This document shows positions 51,730 through 60,296 of a DNA stretch of 64,000 nucleotides, piece after piece (positions within the stretch are counted from its first letter, which is position 1; the number at the start of each line of letters is the position of its first letter). Position numbers and translations under genes: made by a program. The notes under the pieces are model-generated. The model worked only from the letters and a program-made list of their open reading frames with translations. It made no database searches and was not told the DNA's origin. Source of the DNA: Aeromicrobium sp. Root472D3 (lineage in GTDB: Bacteria; Actinomycetota; Actinomycetes; Propionibacteriales; Nocardioidaceae); the NCBI RefSeq assembly GCF_001426485.1, contig NZ_LMET01000001.1:2493078-2557077 (forward strand), in the 5' to 3' direction.

Positions 51730-52647
51730 TCACAGCAGATTCGGCAGCAGATACGTCGTCAGGTCGGCACTCGTCCAGGCCAGCGCGACGACGATCGGGG
51801 CGCCGATCAGCCACGTCCTCGCGGCGCCGAACCGGCGTCTCGCGACGAGCACCCCGACCGTCGCGAGGGCCAACGCCCCGAGGCTCAGGGCGAGTGCCGG
51901 CATGACGCTCCGATCGGCCGCCATGGCGACCTCGGAGGGGGCGATCGCGTTGAGCCGACCCGGCGGGGCGGTGAACGTCTCCCCCGTCGACGTCGCGTCG
52001 ACGTAGACGACGTCGCCCGGGGTGAGGGCCGACGAGCCGTCGGACGTGACCATCGTGATGCGCGACGACGTGCCGCTCGGTGCCGCGGGCATCGCGTCGC
52101 CGGCACGGCGCACCGACCCGAGCGTGTAGGTCGCGGTCCCCTGGCCCGTCACGACCGTCATCGTCGCTCCCTCGGCGTCCGACAGGATCGGCGCGAACGG
52201 ACGTCCGAAGGTGCTCGATCGACCGTAGACCAGCGAGACGCCCGCCTGACCGGGCAGGACGGTGTCGCGGCGGTGGCCCGGCCCGTCGAGCAGCGTGCCG
52301 GCCGAGGTGCCCTCGGTGACGACCTGCTCCCAGCCGAGCGACGGGATACTCATGACGGCGACCGGGGCACCCGGCGCGATGATGCCGCCGGTGGGCGCGG
52401 TGGCGGCCGCGAGCTGGCCTCGGAACTCGTCGTACAACCGGTCCTGCGCACGCCCCTGCTCGATCCCGCCGAGCACCATGAGCTGAGCCAGGAACCAGGC
52501 GACGACGACGGCGAGCACCGTCAGCGAGGTGCTGACGATCGACACGGTGTCGGAGACGGGCTCCGCGGTCGGCGGCACCTCCTTGACCAGTGGCCACATC
52601 TGGGCAGGGCGCGAGAACCGGCGGCGACCGCCGAGCACGGCGGTCAT
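51730..52647 (-). CDS. Sortase-fold membrane protein lacking catalytic Cys and His
   Basis: 305 residues from the ATG at 52647, with GGAGG 6 nt upstream and a 4-nt overlap with the previous gene. One N-terminal helix (TLTVLAVVVAWFLAQLMVL) and two C-terminal helices (ALALSLGALALATVGVLVAR; WLIGAPIVVALAWTSADLTT). In between is a class E-like sortase barrel: VAVMSIPSLGWEQVVTEGTS, LLDGPGHRRDTVLPGQAG. The usual catalytic His (G-H-R-T-T-x-G-x-P-F) is replaced in YGRSSTFGRPF, and the usual TLTTC Cys is replaced by Ser or Thr in TMVTSDGSS. It should not catalyse transpeptidation and may instead bind or position partners. The family call is from fold-level motifs. Confidence 0.7.
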   Translation of the reverse strand: MTAVLGGRRRFSRPAQMWPLVKEVPPTAEPVSDTVSIVSTSLTVLAVVVAWFLAQLMVLGGIEQGRAQDRLYDEFRGQLAAATAPTGGIIAPGAPVAVMSIPSLGWEQVVTEGTSAGTLLDGPGHRRDTVLPGQAGVSLVYGRSSTFGRPFAPILSDAEGATMTVVTGQGTATYTLGSVRRAGDAMPAAPSGTSSRITMVTSDGSSALTPGDVVYVDATSTGETFTAPPGRLNAIAPSEVAMAADRSVMPALALSLGALALATVGVLVARRRFGAARTWLIGAPIVVALAWTSADLTTYLLPNLL

Positions 52648-55181
52648 CGGCGCCTCCTCCACTCGGCGACCAGACGCGTCCCGGGGCCGCCCAGTCCGGC
52701 GAGGAGCAGCAGCGCCACCAGCACGGGCAGCAGCGACTGCGCGGGGCGCGAGCTGTTCGACGCCGTCGCGATGACGTCGGTCGTCGGCGTCGTCGTGGCC
52801 GCCGGCGTCGCGGTCGCGGCATCGGGAGCATCGGGCACCTCGGCCCCGGAGGCGGGAGCCGAGCCGCCTGCCGCCGGAGCGCCCTTCGTCGGGGTGGACG
52901 TCGTCGGCGCGGCCTTCGGCTCCTTCTGGGCCTCGATCAGCGACGCGACCTTCTGGGCCTGCGCGTACAGGGCCGACGTGGCGCCCTTCTTGGTGATGGG
53001 GACGAAGCCGTCCGGCAGACGGCCGTTGCCCGATCCGCGCACCTGACCCTCGGACGTCGCGATGCGGATGAACGAGGCCACGGTCTTGGCGTCTGCCGCG
53101 TCGAGCCCTCTCAGCTTCGCGACGGTGTAGACGATCATGGCGCCCGGGTAGGCACCCTTGGTCTTGCGGATCGTCGCCTGCGAGAGCGCGAACGCCTTGC
53201 GGACGCCATCGGCCTTGGCGACCTTCACGGCCGCGGCGATGCTCGCGTCGGACGGGGCGACGAACTGACGGGCGGCGCCCGATCCGGTGCGCAGCGCCGC
53301 CGTCCGCAGGCCGTACCGCTCCGCGTCGCCGAGGCTCACGATGCCGAGCATGAATCGGGACCCCACTCCCTGGCGGTCGATGCGACCGAACTTGCACGGA
53401 TCGCTCGACGACGAGCGCTCGGCGCGCGTCTGGACGTTCGGCCAGCCGTCGAGGACGGCCTGCGCGATCTTGGAGATGCTCGTGACCGGAGCCGCGATCT
53501 GCGTCAGGTACGGCGTCGTGTTCTGCTGCTGGCACTCCTGCTGCGAGGTCGGCACGAACGTGTCGAGCAGCGGGACCGACGACACCGGGAGCTTGAGGTT
53601 CTTGTACGACGGGTTGACGACCATCCCCCAGGGGTCGGCCTTGCCCGCCATGAACGCCTTCGCGTCGGGGTCGTCCCGGATGTACGACGTGAGGCTCGTC
53701 AGGACGTCCGACGACTCCGACAGCGACAGGACGGTCGCCGCCGCCTCACGCGCGATCGAGTCGAGACCGGGGTTGAGCTGCTGGAACTCGGGGTCCTGGT
53801 TCATCGACAGCGGGTTCTTCTCCATGCCCGGGTGCTGCTGGCCCCGTGTCGAGCCGGCGTACGACTGGCTCAGCAGCTTCGCGAGGAGCCGCGGCGTGAG
53901 GTTGAGCGTCGAGCGCTCCCCCTTGTTGTCGGGCTCGTCGACGATGAACGCGATCGCGAACCCCGTGACGGCCGTCGGGGCGTAGCCGATCGGCTCGTCG
54001 CCGTCGGCCTCCCGCGTGCCCGACACGAAGGCGGCGGGCGCCGTGCCGTTCTCGACGAGCGTGAACGCCGGCTCGTCGCCCATCCGGTTGTGCTGGAACT
54101 TGAAGCGCTTCGTGTTGAGGCAGTACGCCGGAGCCCACTGCAGCGAGGCCTGGCTCATCAGCTCCGAGCCATAGAACGCGGTCGGTGCGCGGCTGTCGAG
54201 CACGTCACACGCATCGGGCGGCAGTCCGAACGTGATCGGGACGGTGATGCGATTGCGCCAGTTCGACGCGCTCCACCAGTACACGGGCGACACGGCGGCG
54301 TCGACGCCCTCGGATGCGAAGTTGCTGGCACCCGGGCGGAACCGGCCCGTCGCCTGGCACTGCGTGTTGCCGTCGACGCAGCTGATGCCCATGATCGGGA
54401 CGGCCACGATCGAGCACGGCGTCGCCGTGGTGCAGCCCAGCGACTCGTTCTCCGTCGCGGAGCGCACCTCGTAGTTGACCGAGCCGTTGCCGTCGGTGTC
54501 GGTGAACGCCGCGACCTCGGCGGGCGGGAAGGCAGCGCCCACCGCGGCCTCCGGTGGCATCGTCTCGGAGTTGCAGGCCGAGTAGACCTTGCCGTTGGCG
54601 GCGACGAACGGCGTCAGGTGCGTCGAGTCGGACGGCACGTCCTGGCATGCCTCGGGGATCGGGTCGAGGCCCGTCTTGAGGGCACGCTCCTCCTCCGTGG
54701 CGTGCAGGTCGTGGCGCCAGACCGCGTCGGACCCGTCGATCGACTGCGACCGCTGCTGGCGCGTCGACGTCCAGCACGTCGTCGGGTCGAGCTGCTGGGC
54801 CTTCGGCAGCGACGGGTCGTCGCGACCGCGGCACTGCATGATGACCATCGGGTACTCCTGCTTGAGCCCGTTCTCGCCGTAGGGGTCGGAGGCGCGCCCG
54901 CCGCTGGGGTGCGCCCCCGTCCACGAGATCGCGACCCGCTCCCGTCCGCGGAGGTTGAGCGTGTGGTCGACCTTCAGCGTGACGTCGCGCGAGTCGATCG
55001 TCTCGACGGCTCCGTCGTCCTGCGTGAGCTGCCGGGTCACGGTCTTGCTCTGGCTGAACGCGCCGACCTCGTCGGTGCCGTCGGCCGAGGCGCTGCCGTC
55101 GCCGGTGGCGACCATCGCCACGACCAGCACGAGACCGAGGACCAGCGAGACGATCTCGCGGGGGCGGATGAGGGTCGTCAT
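52644..55181 (-). CDS. Large secreted, C-terminally anchored binding-protein-like polypeptide
   Basis: 845 residues; the ATG overlaps pstS's stop by 4 nt. It has an N-terminal signal (IVSLVLGLVLVVAMVATGDG), a C-terminal Pro/Thr/Ala linker (about 755-810), and a membrane helix with Arg tail (SLLPVLVALLLLAGLGGPGT ... EWRRRR). The mature body has two parts: residues 35-350, Cys-rich (eight to ten Cys; e.g. QCRGRDDP, TTCWTSTR, LGCTTATPCS), likely disulfide-bonded; and residues about 360-740, which look PstS/PBP-like (APTAVTGFAIAFIVDEPDNK, FKFQHNRMGDEPAFTLVE, LTPRLLAKLLSQSYAG). I do not recognise the first part. Its position says phosphate uptake, perhaps release of phosphate from an organic or polymeric source. 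Confidence 0.7.
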   Translation of the reverse strand: MTTLIRPREIVSLVLGLVLVVAMVATGDGSASADGTDEVGAFSQSKTVTRQLTQDDGAVETIDSRDVTLKVDHTLNLRGRERVAISWTGAHPSGGRASDPYGENGLKQEYPMVIMQCRGRDDPSLPKAQQLDPTTCWTSTRQQRSQSIDGSDAVWRHDLHATEEERALKTGLDPIPEACQDVPSDSTHLTPFVAANGKVYSACNSETMPPEAAVGAAFPPAEVAAFTDTDGNGSVNYEVRSATENESLGCTTATPCSIVAVPIMGISCVDGNTQCQATGRFRPGASNFASEGVDAAVSPVYWWSASNWRNRITVPITFGLPPDACDVLDSRAPTAFYGSELMSQASLQWAPAYCLNTKRFKFQHNRMGDEPAFTLVENGTAPAAFVSGTREADGDEPIGYAPTAVTGFAIAFIVDEPDNKGERSTLNLTPRLLAKLLSQSYAGSTRGQQHPGMEKNPLSMNQDPEFQQLNPGLDSIAREAAATVLSLSESSDVLTSLTSYIRDDPDAKAFMAGKADPWGMVVNPSYKNLKLPVSSVPLLDTFVPTSQQECQQQNTTPYLTQIAAPVTSISKIAQAVLDGWPNVQTRAERSSSSDPCKFGRIDRQGVGSRFMLGIVSLGDAERYGLRTAALRTGSGAARQFVAPSDASIAAAVKVAKADGVRKAFALSQATIRKTKGAYPGAMIVYTVAKLRGLDAADAKTVASFIRIATSEGQVRGSGNGRLPDGFVPITKKGATSALYAQAQKVASLIEAQKEPKAAPTTSTPTKGAPAAGGSAPASGAEVPDAPDAATATPAATTTPTTDVIATASNSSRPAQSLLPVLVALLLLAGLGGPGTRLVAEWRRRR

Positions 55182-56827
55182 GACCAGGCTCCCTGCTTGC
55201 GCCGCGCGCGACGCTTGAAGTAGACCGCGCCCACGCCGGGCGCGAGGATGATCGCGATGAGCTCGAGCGCCGCCAGGGCGCCGAAGACCTTGGTGTCGCC
55301 GGCCCGTCCGGCGACCAGCTCGGTCGGCACCGCCACGGCTGTCTCGCCGGACGCGGTGGTCGCGGTGTCGGTCGTCGTGGTGGCCACGCCCGTCTCGGGG
55401 TCGACCGCGGCCGGAGCGTCACCGGCAGCGGGTGCCGCGTCGACCGGCGTGCCGCCCGCCGAGGCCGCCGCACCCGGCTTGGCCGCCGCCTCGGGCGTCG
55501 TCGGGGCCGTGCCGGTCGCCGTGCCGCACGGCCCGGCACCGACCTTGTCGCACGCCGGCGGCTGAGGGGCGATCTGCGCGAGCTTGTTCTTCGACAGGTC
55601 ACCCGCGACGAAGGTCGGGTTGTTGCACTTGGTGACGTCGCGGTCCTTGACGTCGACCGCCGGATCGGCCGTCGACAGCTTCTTGAGCTGGTCGAAACCG
55701 GCCTGCACCAGGTTGAGGGGCAGCGGCGAGTAGCCGTAGGGCCCGGCCTTGCTCTGCCCCTGGCACAGCGAGTAGAACATGAAGTCCGTCAGCGTCTGGC
55801 GCTTCGACGTCGTCATGCGCTGGTCCTTCGCGCCGGTCGGCAGCAGCATGTACGAGTACGACGACAGCGGGTACGCCCGCGGATCGGTCGAGGTGTAGAC
55901 GCCGTCGAGGATCGACGTCAGGTAGGCCTGCGAGCTCGGGTCGTTGTTGATCTTGGCCTTGGTCAGCGCCACCGCGACGTTGTACTGCGTCGGCTCGACG
56001 AAGTAGCCCGCCTTGTTGAGCAGCTTGACGACGGGGTACTTCTTGTTGACCGGGTACGAGTACTCGACGTAGCCGATCGTCCCGTTGCCCTGCTTGCTCG
56101 AGATCGTGTTCATGACCTGGTCGGAGCCGGCGGCGCCGATCATCTTGCTGCCCGACTTCTTGGGGTAGTACGACGTGAGGCCGGTCTTGCCGAAGTAGGG
56201 CTGCCAGATGCTCGGGAACTGCTTGTCGAGCCATGCCGTGAACTGAGCTGTGGTGCCCGATCCGTCCGAGCGGACGACCGGGACGATCGTGAGGCTCGGC
56301 AGCTTGCGGCCGTTGTTGTCCTTCGTGATCGCCGGGTCGTTCCAGTTGGTGATCTTGTTGGTGAAGATCTTGGCGATCGTGTCGCCCGACAGGCGCAGGT
56401 CCTTGACGGGCTTGCCGCCGACCTGCACCTGGTACGTGAACGCCGTGCCGCCGGCGACGATCGGCATGTAGGCGAACTCGCGGTTGCCGGCCGTGTCGAC
56501 GGCCCCGAACTCGTCCTTGCCCTGGTACGGGATCTCGGTGATGCCGAAGTCCGTGACGTTGGACGCGAAGTCCTTGCGGCCCTGCGACGAGCCGGCACCG
56601 TTGTAGGTGATCTTCATGCCGTTGGCGTCGACGTCGGAGATCCACTGGGCGACGATGCCCTGCGACCACGTCGACCCCGACCCCTCGATCTGGGTGTAGG
56701 CGGCCTGGGCCGGGTTGGCCGTCACGATCATGAGGGACGACGAGAGCACGGCCACGAGGCCGGCGAGTGCCGCCTTGGCGCGCCGTGACGACGGACGGCG
56801 CGAGAGGACGTTCAGGTGGGTGTTCAA
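55178..56827 (-). CDS. pstS: Phosphate-binding protein PstS, C-terminally membrane-anchored
   Basis: 549 residues, longer than the usual 350-380. A signal peptide (AALAGLVAVLSSSLMIVTAN, cleavage after AQA about 42). PstS features: IEGSGSTWSQGIVAQWISDV, ITYNGAGSSQGRKDF (phosphate-binding Ser/Asp), VVRSDGSGTTAQFTAWL, NGTIGYVEYSYP. No lipobox is present. After a Pro/Ala/Thr linker (about 440-510) it ends in a membrane helix with Arg/Lys tail (ALELIAIILAPGVGAVYFKR). It is therefore anchored by its C-terminus, unlike the standard lipoprotein. It overlaps pstA's stop by 4 nt. Confidence 0.93.
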   Translation of the reverse strand: MNTHLNVLSRRPSSRRAKAALAGLVAVLSSSLMIVTANPAQAAYTQIEGSGSTWSQGIVAQWISDVDANGMKITYNGAGSSQGRKDFASNVTDFGITEIPYQGKDEFGAVDTAGNREFAYMPIVAGGTAFTYQVQVGGKPVKDLRLSGDTIAKIFTNKITNWNDPAITKDNNGRKLPSLTIVPVVRSDGSGTTAQFTAWLDKQFPSIWQPYFGKTGLTSYYPKKSGSKMIGAAGSDQVMNTISSKQGNGTIGYVEYSYPVNKKYPVVKLLNKAGYFVEPTQYNVAVALTKAKINNDPSSQAYLTSILDGVYTSTDPRAYPLSSYSYMLLPTGAKDQRMTTSKRQTLTDFMFYSLCQGQSKAGPYGYSPLPLNLVQAGFDQLKKLSTADPAVDVKDRDVTKCNNPTFVAGDLSKNKLAQIAPQPPACDKVGAGPCGTATGTAPTTPEAAAKPGAAASAGGTPVDAAPAAGDAPAAVDPETGVATTTTDTATTASGETAVAVPTELVAGRAGDTKVFGALAALELIAIILAPGVGAVYFKRRARRKQGAWS

Positions 56828-57984
56828 CGGGATCCCTTTCGGGGACGGGCCAGCAGACGAGCGGTGACGAACAGGACGAGGACGATGGCGAGCAGGATCG
56901 CGGCGGCCCCGTAGGCCCGCTCGATGTAGATGGGCTCGCCGCTGCGGACGGTCGAGAAGATGAACAGCGGCAGCGAGTTCATGACGCCGTCGGTGGGGTT
57001 GGTGACCATGAACGAGGCCGCGCCGGACGTCAGCAGGACGGGTGACGTCTCACCGATGCCGCGGGCGACGCCGAGGATCACGGCGGTGGCCAGGCCGGGC
57101 CGGGCGGTCGGCAGCACGATGTGCCACACCGTGCGCCAGCGTGAGGCGCCCAGGGCGAGGCTCGCCTCGCGCAGGTTGCCGGGCACGACCCGCAGGACGA
57201 CGTCGGAGGCGCGGGCGATGATCGGCAGCATCATGACGCCGAGCGCCATCGCGGCGGCCAGGCCCGAGCGCGGGACGCCCAGCCCGACGATCAGCGTCGT
57301 GTAGATGAACAGGCCGGCCACGATCGACGGCAGGGCCGTCATGGCCTCGACGATCGTGCGGACCACCCGGGCGAACTTCCCGCCGATCTCCGTCATGTAG
57401 ATCGCCGTCCCGATGCCGAGCGGGATCGCGACGACGATCGCGATGCCGACCTCGATCAGCGAGCCGACGATCGCGTGCGCGACACCGCCCCTGTCGAGGG
57501 AGTCGCGCGGCCCGACTCCGGCCATGTCGTCGAAGAAGGTGTTCAGGTGCAGCAGGGGCTTGTACCCCTTCGCGAAGATGAACAGCACGGTCGAGACCAG
57601 GGCCAGCCCGACCAGGGCGGCGGCCAGCGTGATGACGGTCGTGACGATCCGGTCGACGACCTCGGGCCGGCCGGCGTCGATCGCGGTGATGACGGTCAGC
57701 AGAGCGATGCCCAGCACGATCGTGACGGCGACGAACACCAGCGGCCCGTCCCACGGCATGAGCCGGCCGCAGATCAGCCACGACAGCGCGAGGGCCGCGA
57801 CCCAGCAGCCGACCAGCTCGAAGCGCTGCTCGGCCGTCGAGCGGCTGAGGGTGCGACGGGCGTGCATCGGGACGGAGTCGGTCGACGACGGCTCGGTGCG
57901 CACCGACGTGCGGGCGAGCGGCGACGCCGGCGGCGACGCCGGCTCGGGCGCCAGGGAGGGGCGGGGGTCGAGGTCGATGCTCAT
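56824..57984 (-). CDS. pstA: Phosphate ABC transporter permease PstA
   Basis: 386 residues. An N-terminal Pro/Ser-rich cytoplasmic extension (about 60 residues), two predicted helices near 60-105, then the PstA core: FFDDMAGVGPRDSLDRGGVA, VAIPLGIGTAIYMTEIGG, and the EAA loop VLRVVPGNLREASLALGASR. Membrane helices run to the end. It pairs with PstC to form the phosphate channel. It shares one base with pstC's stop (TGATG). Confidence 0.95.
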   Translation of the reverse strand: MSIDLDPRPSLAPEPASPPASPLARTSVRTEPSSTDSVPMHARRTLSRSTAEQRFELVGCWVAALALSWLICGRLMPWDGPLVFVAVTIVLGIALLTVITAIDAGRPEVVDRIVTTVITLAAALVGLALVSTVLFIFAKGYKPLLHLNTFFDDMAGVGPRDSLDRGGVAHAIVGSLIEVGIAIVVAIPLGIGTAIYMTEIGGKFARVVRTIVEAMTALPSIVAGLFIYTTLIVGLGVPRSGLAAAMALGVMMLPIIARASDVVLRVVPGNLREASLALGASRWRTVWHIVLPTARPGLATAVILGVARGIGETSPVLLTSGAASFMVTNPTDGVMNSLPLFIFSTVRSGEPIYIERAYGAAAILLAIVLVLFVTARLLARPRKGSR

Positions 57985-58997
57985 CAGGCGTCAGCTCCCT
58001 GTCCGGACCGGCTGCGGGCCACGACCATCGCGGCGAGGGTGTTGATGCCGAGCGTGATGAGGAACAGCACGAAGCCGGCCGTCAGCAGCGCCTGCAGCTG
58101 CAGCGACGTCGCCTCGCCGAAGCGTCCGGCGATCAGCGCCGAGATCGAGTTGGTGCCGACCTCGAGCGGCTTGACCTTGAGGTCGAACGACGGCGAGATG
58201 ATCAGGACGACGGCGATGGTCTCGCCGAGCGCCCGGCCGAGGCCCAGCATCGTCCCGCCGATGATGCCGCCCTTGCCGAACGGCAGCACGACGGTGCGCA
58301 CGACGCCCCAGTGCGTCGCGCCGAGCGCGAAGGCCGCCTCGCGCTCGCCGGGAGGCGCCTGCGAGAACACCTGCTGCATCACGGCGCACGCCATCGGGAC
58401 GACCATCATCGCCACCGCGATGCCCGCGACGAAGGCCGACGCCGTGTAGCGCGTCTGCTCCCACACCGCGGCGTTCGGGTCGGCGTCGACGCGGAAGAAC
58501 GGGATCCAGCCGAGGTGCTGGTGCAGCCACAGCGCGAAGGCGCTGGCGTGCGGCTGGATCAGCGTGAAGCCCCAGAGGCCGTAGATGATGCTGGGCACGG
58601 CGGCCATGAGGTCGACCAGCGACACCAGGGTCGCCTTGATGCGCGCGGGGGCGTACTCGGCGATGTAGAGCGCCGTCAGCACCGACAGCGGGAACGCGAA
58701 CGTCAGCGCGACCGCGGCGATCGTGAACGTGCCCACCAGCACCGCACCGATGCCCAGGATGTCGGCCTCGGGCTGCCACTGCGTCTCGGTCAGGAAGCCG
58801 AGGCCGTACCGGCCGAACGTCGGGATGGCCGAGAAGGCCAGGAACAGGCCGATGCCGGCGGTGATCGCCAGGACGGTCGCGGCGATCGCGCGCGAGCCGA
58901 GGACGAACGCACGGTCCGATCCGGACTCGTCGATCCACAGATCGCGCGGCTCGTCCTCCTCCAGCTCGGGCAGGGAGGAGCGCAGGGTCGTGCTCAC
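57984..58997 (-). CDS. pstC: Phosphate ABC transporter permease PstC
   Basis: 337 residues. About six helices; core features FGRYGLGFLTETQWQPEADI, ALTFAFPLSVLTALYIAEYA, LVDLMAAVPSIIYGLWGFTL, and the EAA loop VFSQAPPGEREAAFALGATH. First gene of the operon; the leader 58998-59073 and the PHO box are upstream. The unusual order pstC-pstA-pstS places the binding protein third. Confidence 0.95.
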   Translation of the reverse strand: MSTTLRSSLPELEEDEPRDLWIDESGSDRAFVLGSRAIAATVLAITAGIGLFLAFSAIPTFGRYGLGFLTETQWQPEADILGIGAVLVGTFTIAAVALTFAFPLSVLTALYIAEYAPARIKATLVSLVDLMAAVPSIIYGLWGFTLIQPHASAFALWLHQHLGWIPFFRVDADPNAAVWEQTRYTASAFVAGIAVAMMVVPMACAVMQQVFSQAPPGEREAAFALGATHWGVVRTVVLPFGKGGIIGGTMLGLGRALGETIAVVLIISPSFDLKVKPLEVGTNSISALIAGRFGEATSLQLQALLTAGFVLFLITLGINTLAAMVVARSRSGQGADA

Positions 58998-59073
58998 AGA
59001 CGGGGCTCATTTCGCGACGGAGTTCGAAGGTGTCGCGAGGAACGTAGGCCACCGAGACCCTGGTCTGGACCGT

Positions 59074-59095
59074 CTGCGGTGAACGACGAATGAAC
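59074..59095 (-). promoter_or_regulatory. PHO box upstream of pstC (PhoP site)
   Basis: On the minus strand the sequence reads GTTCATTCGTC then GTTCACCGCAG, two 11-bp direct repeats that match the actinobacterial PhoP consensus G-T-T-C-A-C-C (7/7 in the second, 5/7 in the first). They lie about 75-95 bp before the pstC start. A third unit upstream matches at 4 of 7 only. PhoP should activate the operon at low phosphate. Confidence 0.8.
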
Positions 59096-59124
59096 GCAGG
59101 ACGTACCTTCGCCGCAGGCAACGG

Positions 59125-59160
59125 AAAAGGCCCGGCGACAGGTTGTCGACGGGCCTTCTC
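59125..59160 (-). terminator. Terminator hairpin after SPFH operon
   Basis: AAAAGGCCCG pairs with CGGGCCTTCT around GCGACAGGTTGTCGA, which itself pairs (CGACA/TGTCG). On the minus strand the stem ends in CCTTTTCC, giving a short T-run. It lies 18 nt after the SPFH stop and separates that operon from the PHO box. Confidence 0.75.
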
Positions 59161-59177
59161 GGGTACTGCTGAGGGTT

Positions 59178-60296
59178 CTACCCCTGTGGCTGGGGCGGCT
59201 CGGGAGCCGCCGGCGGCTCGGGCGCGGCGGGCGGCGCCGGCGGCACGTCGGCAGCGCTCGTCGCGGGGTTCTCGGCCGCCTTCGCGGCGTCGAGCGCCTC
59301 CTGGACGGCCTCACTGGTCGCCTCGGTCTGCACCGAGTCGTCCTCGATCTCGGAGTCGTAGTCGACGCGCGTCTTGCTGCCGCCGCCGTCCATCGGGATC
59401 GAGCCGATGGTTCCGCCGAGCGTGCCGAGCGCCTTGGTGAGCTCGGCCGGGATGATCCACGTCGTGGCGTTGTCGCCCTCGGCGATCTTCGGCAGCATCT
59501 GCAGGTACTGGTACGACAGCAGCTTCTGGTCGGGGTTGCCGTCGTGGATCGCCTGGAAGACTGTCTGGATGGCCTGCGCCTCGCCCTGCGCGCGCAGGAT
59601 CTGCGCCTGACGGTCGGCCTGCGCCGTCAGGATCTGCGCCTGGCGCTCACCCTCGGCGGTCAGGATCGCGGACTGCTTCTGGCCCTCGGCCGTCAGGATC
59701 GCCGACTGGCGCTCGCCCTCGGCCGTCAGGATCGCCGCACGCTTGTTGCGCTCGGCGCGCATCTGCTGCTCCATCGCGTCGATGATCGACGGCGGCGGGT
59801 CGATGCCCTTGAGCTCGACGCGGTTGACGCGGATGCCCCACTTGCCGGTCGCGGAGTCGAGCTCGCCGCGCAGGCCCGAGTTGATCTGGTCGCGGCTCGT
59901 CAGCGCGTGCTCGAGCGTCATGCCGCCCGTGATGTTGCGCAGCGTCGTCATCGTGAGCTGCTCGATCGCCTGGATGTAGTTGGCGATCTCGTACGTCGCG
60001 GCGACCGGATCGGTCACCTGGAAGTAGATGACGGTGTCGATCGAGACGACCAGGTTGTCCTCGGTGATGACGGGCTGCGGCGGGAACGACACGACCTGCT
60101 CGCGCAGGTCGATGACGTAGCGCACCTTGTCGATGAACGGCATGACGATGTTGAGGCCGGCCGACAGGGTCGTGCGGTACTTGCCGAACCGCTCGACGAT
60201 GCCCGACCGGGCCTGGGGGACGATCTTGACCGTCATCGAGACGATGACGATCGCCAGGACGGCGAGCAGGACGAGCACGATCAGTGCTGCGGACAT
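59178..60296 (-). CDS. SPFH-domain (stomatin-like) membrane protein
   Basis: 372 residues from the ATG at 60296 with AAGGAG 7 nt upstream. An N-terminal membrane segment (AALIVLVLLAVLAIVIVSMT), the SPFH/band-7 domain (about 25-190; VPQARSGIVERFGKYRTTLS, LREQVVSFPPQPVITEDNLV), then an 11-residue coiled-coil repeat, AILTAEGERQS and variants, five times (about 180-235). A Pro-rich acidic tail ends the protein. Stomatins assemble rings that organise membrane domains. It shares one base with the NfeD stop, the common NfeD/SPFH pair. Confidence 0.94.
   Translation of the reverse strand: MSAALIVLVLLAVLAIVIVSMTVKIVPQARSGIVERFGKYRTTLSAGLNIVMPFIDKVRYVIDLREQVVSFPPQPVITEDNLVVSIDTVIYFQVTDPVAATYEIANYIQAIEQLTMTTLRNITGGMTLEHALTSRDQINSGLRGELDSATGKWGIRVNRVELKGIDPPPSIIDAMEQQMRAERNKRAAILTAEGERQSAILTAEGQKQSAILTAEGERQAQILTAQADRQAQILRAQGEAQAIQTVFQAIHDGNPDQKLLSYQYLQMLPKIAEGDNATTWIIPAELTKALGTLGGTIGSIPMDGGGSKTRVDYDSEIEDDSVQTEATSEAVQEALDAAKAAENPATSAADVPPAPPAAPEPPAAPEPPQPQG

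Noticed and set aside
52590..55223. 877-residue plus-strand open frame
   Set aside because: Antisense to the 845-residue exported protein, low-complexity Arg/Val/Asp composition.
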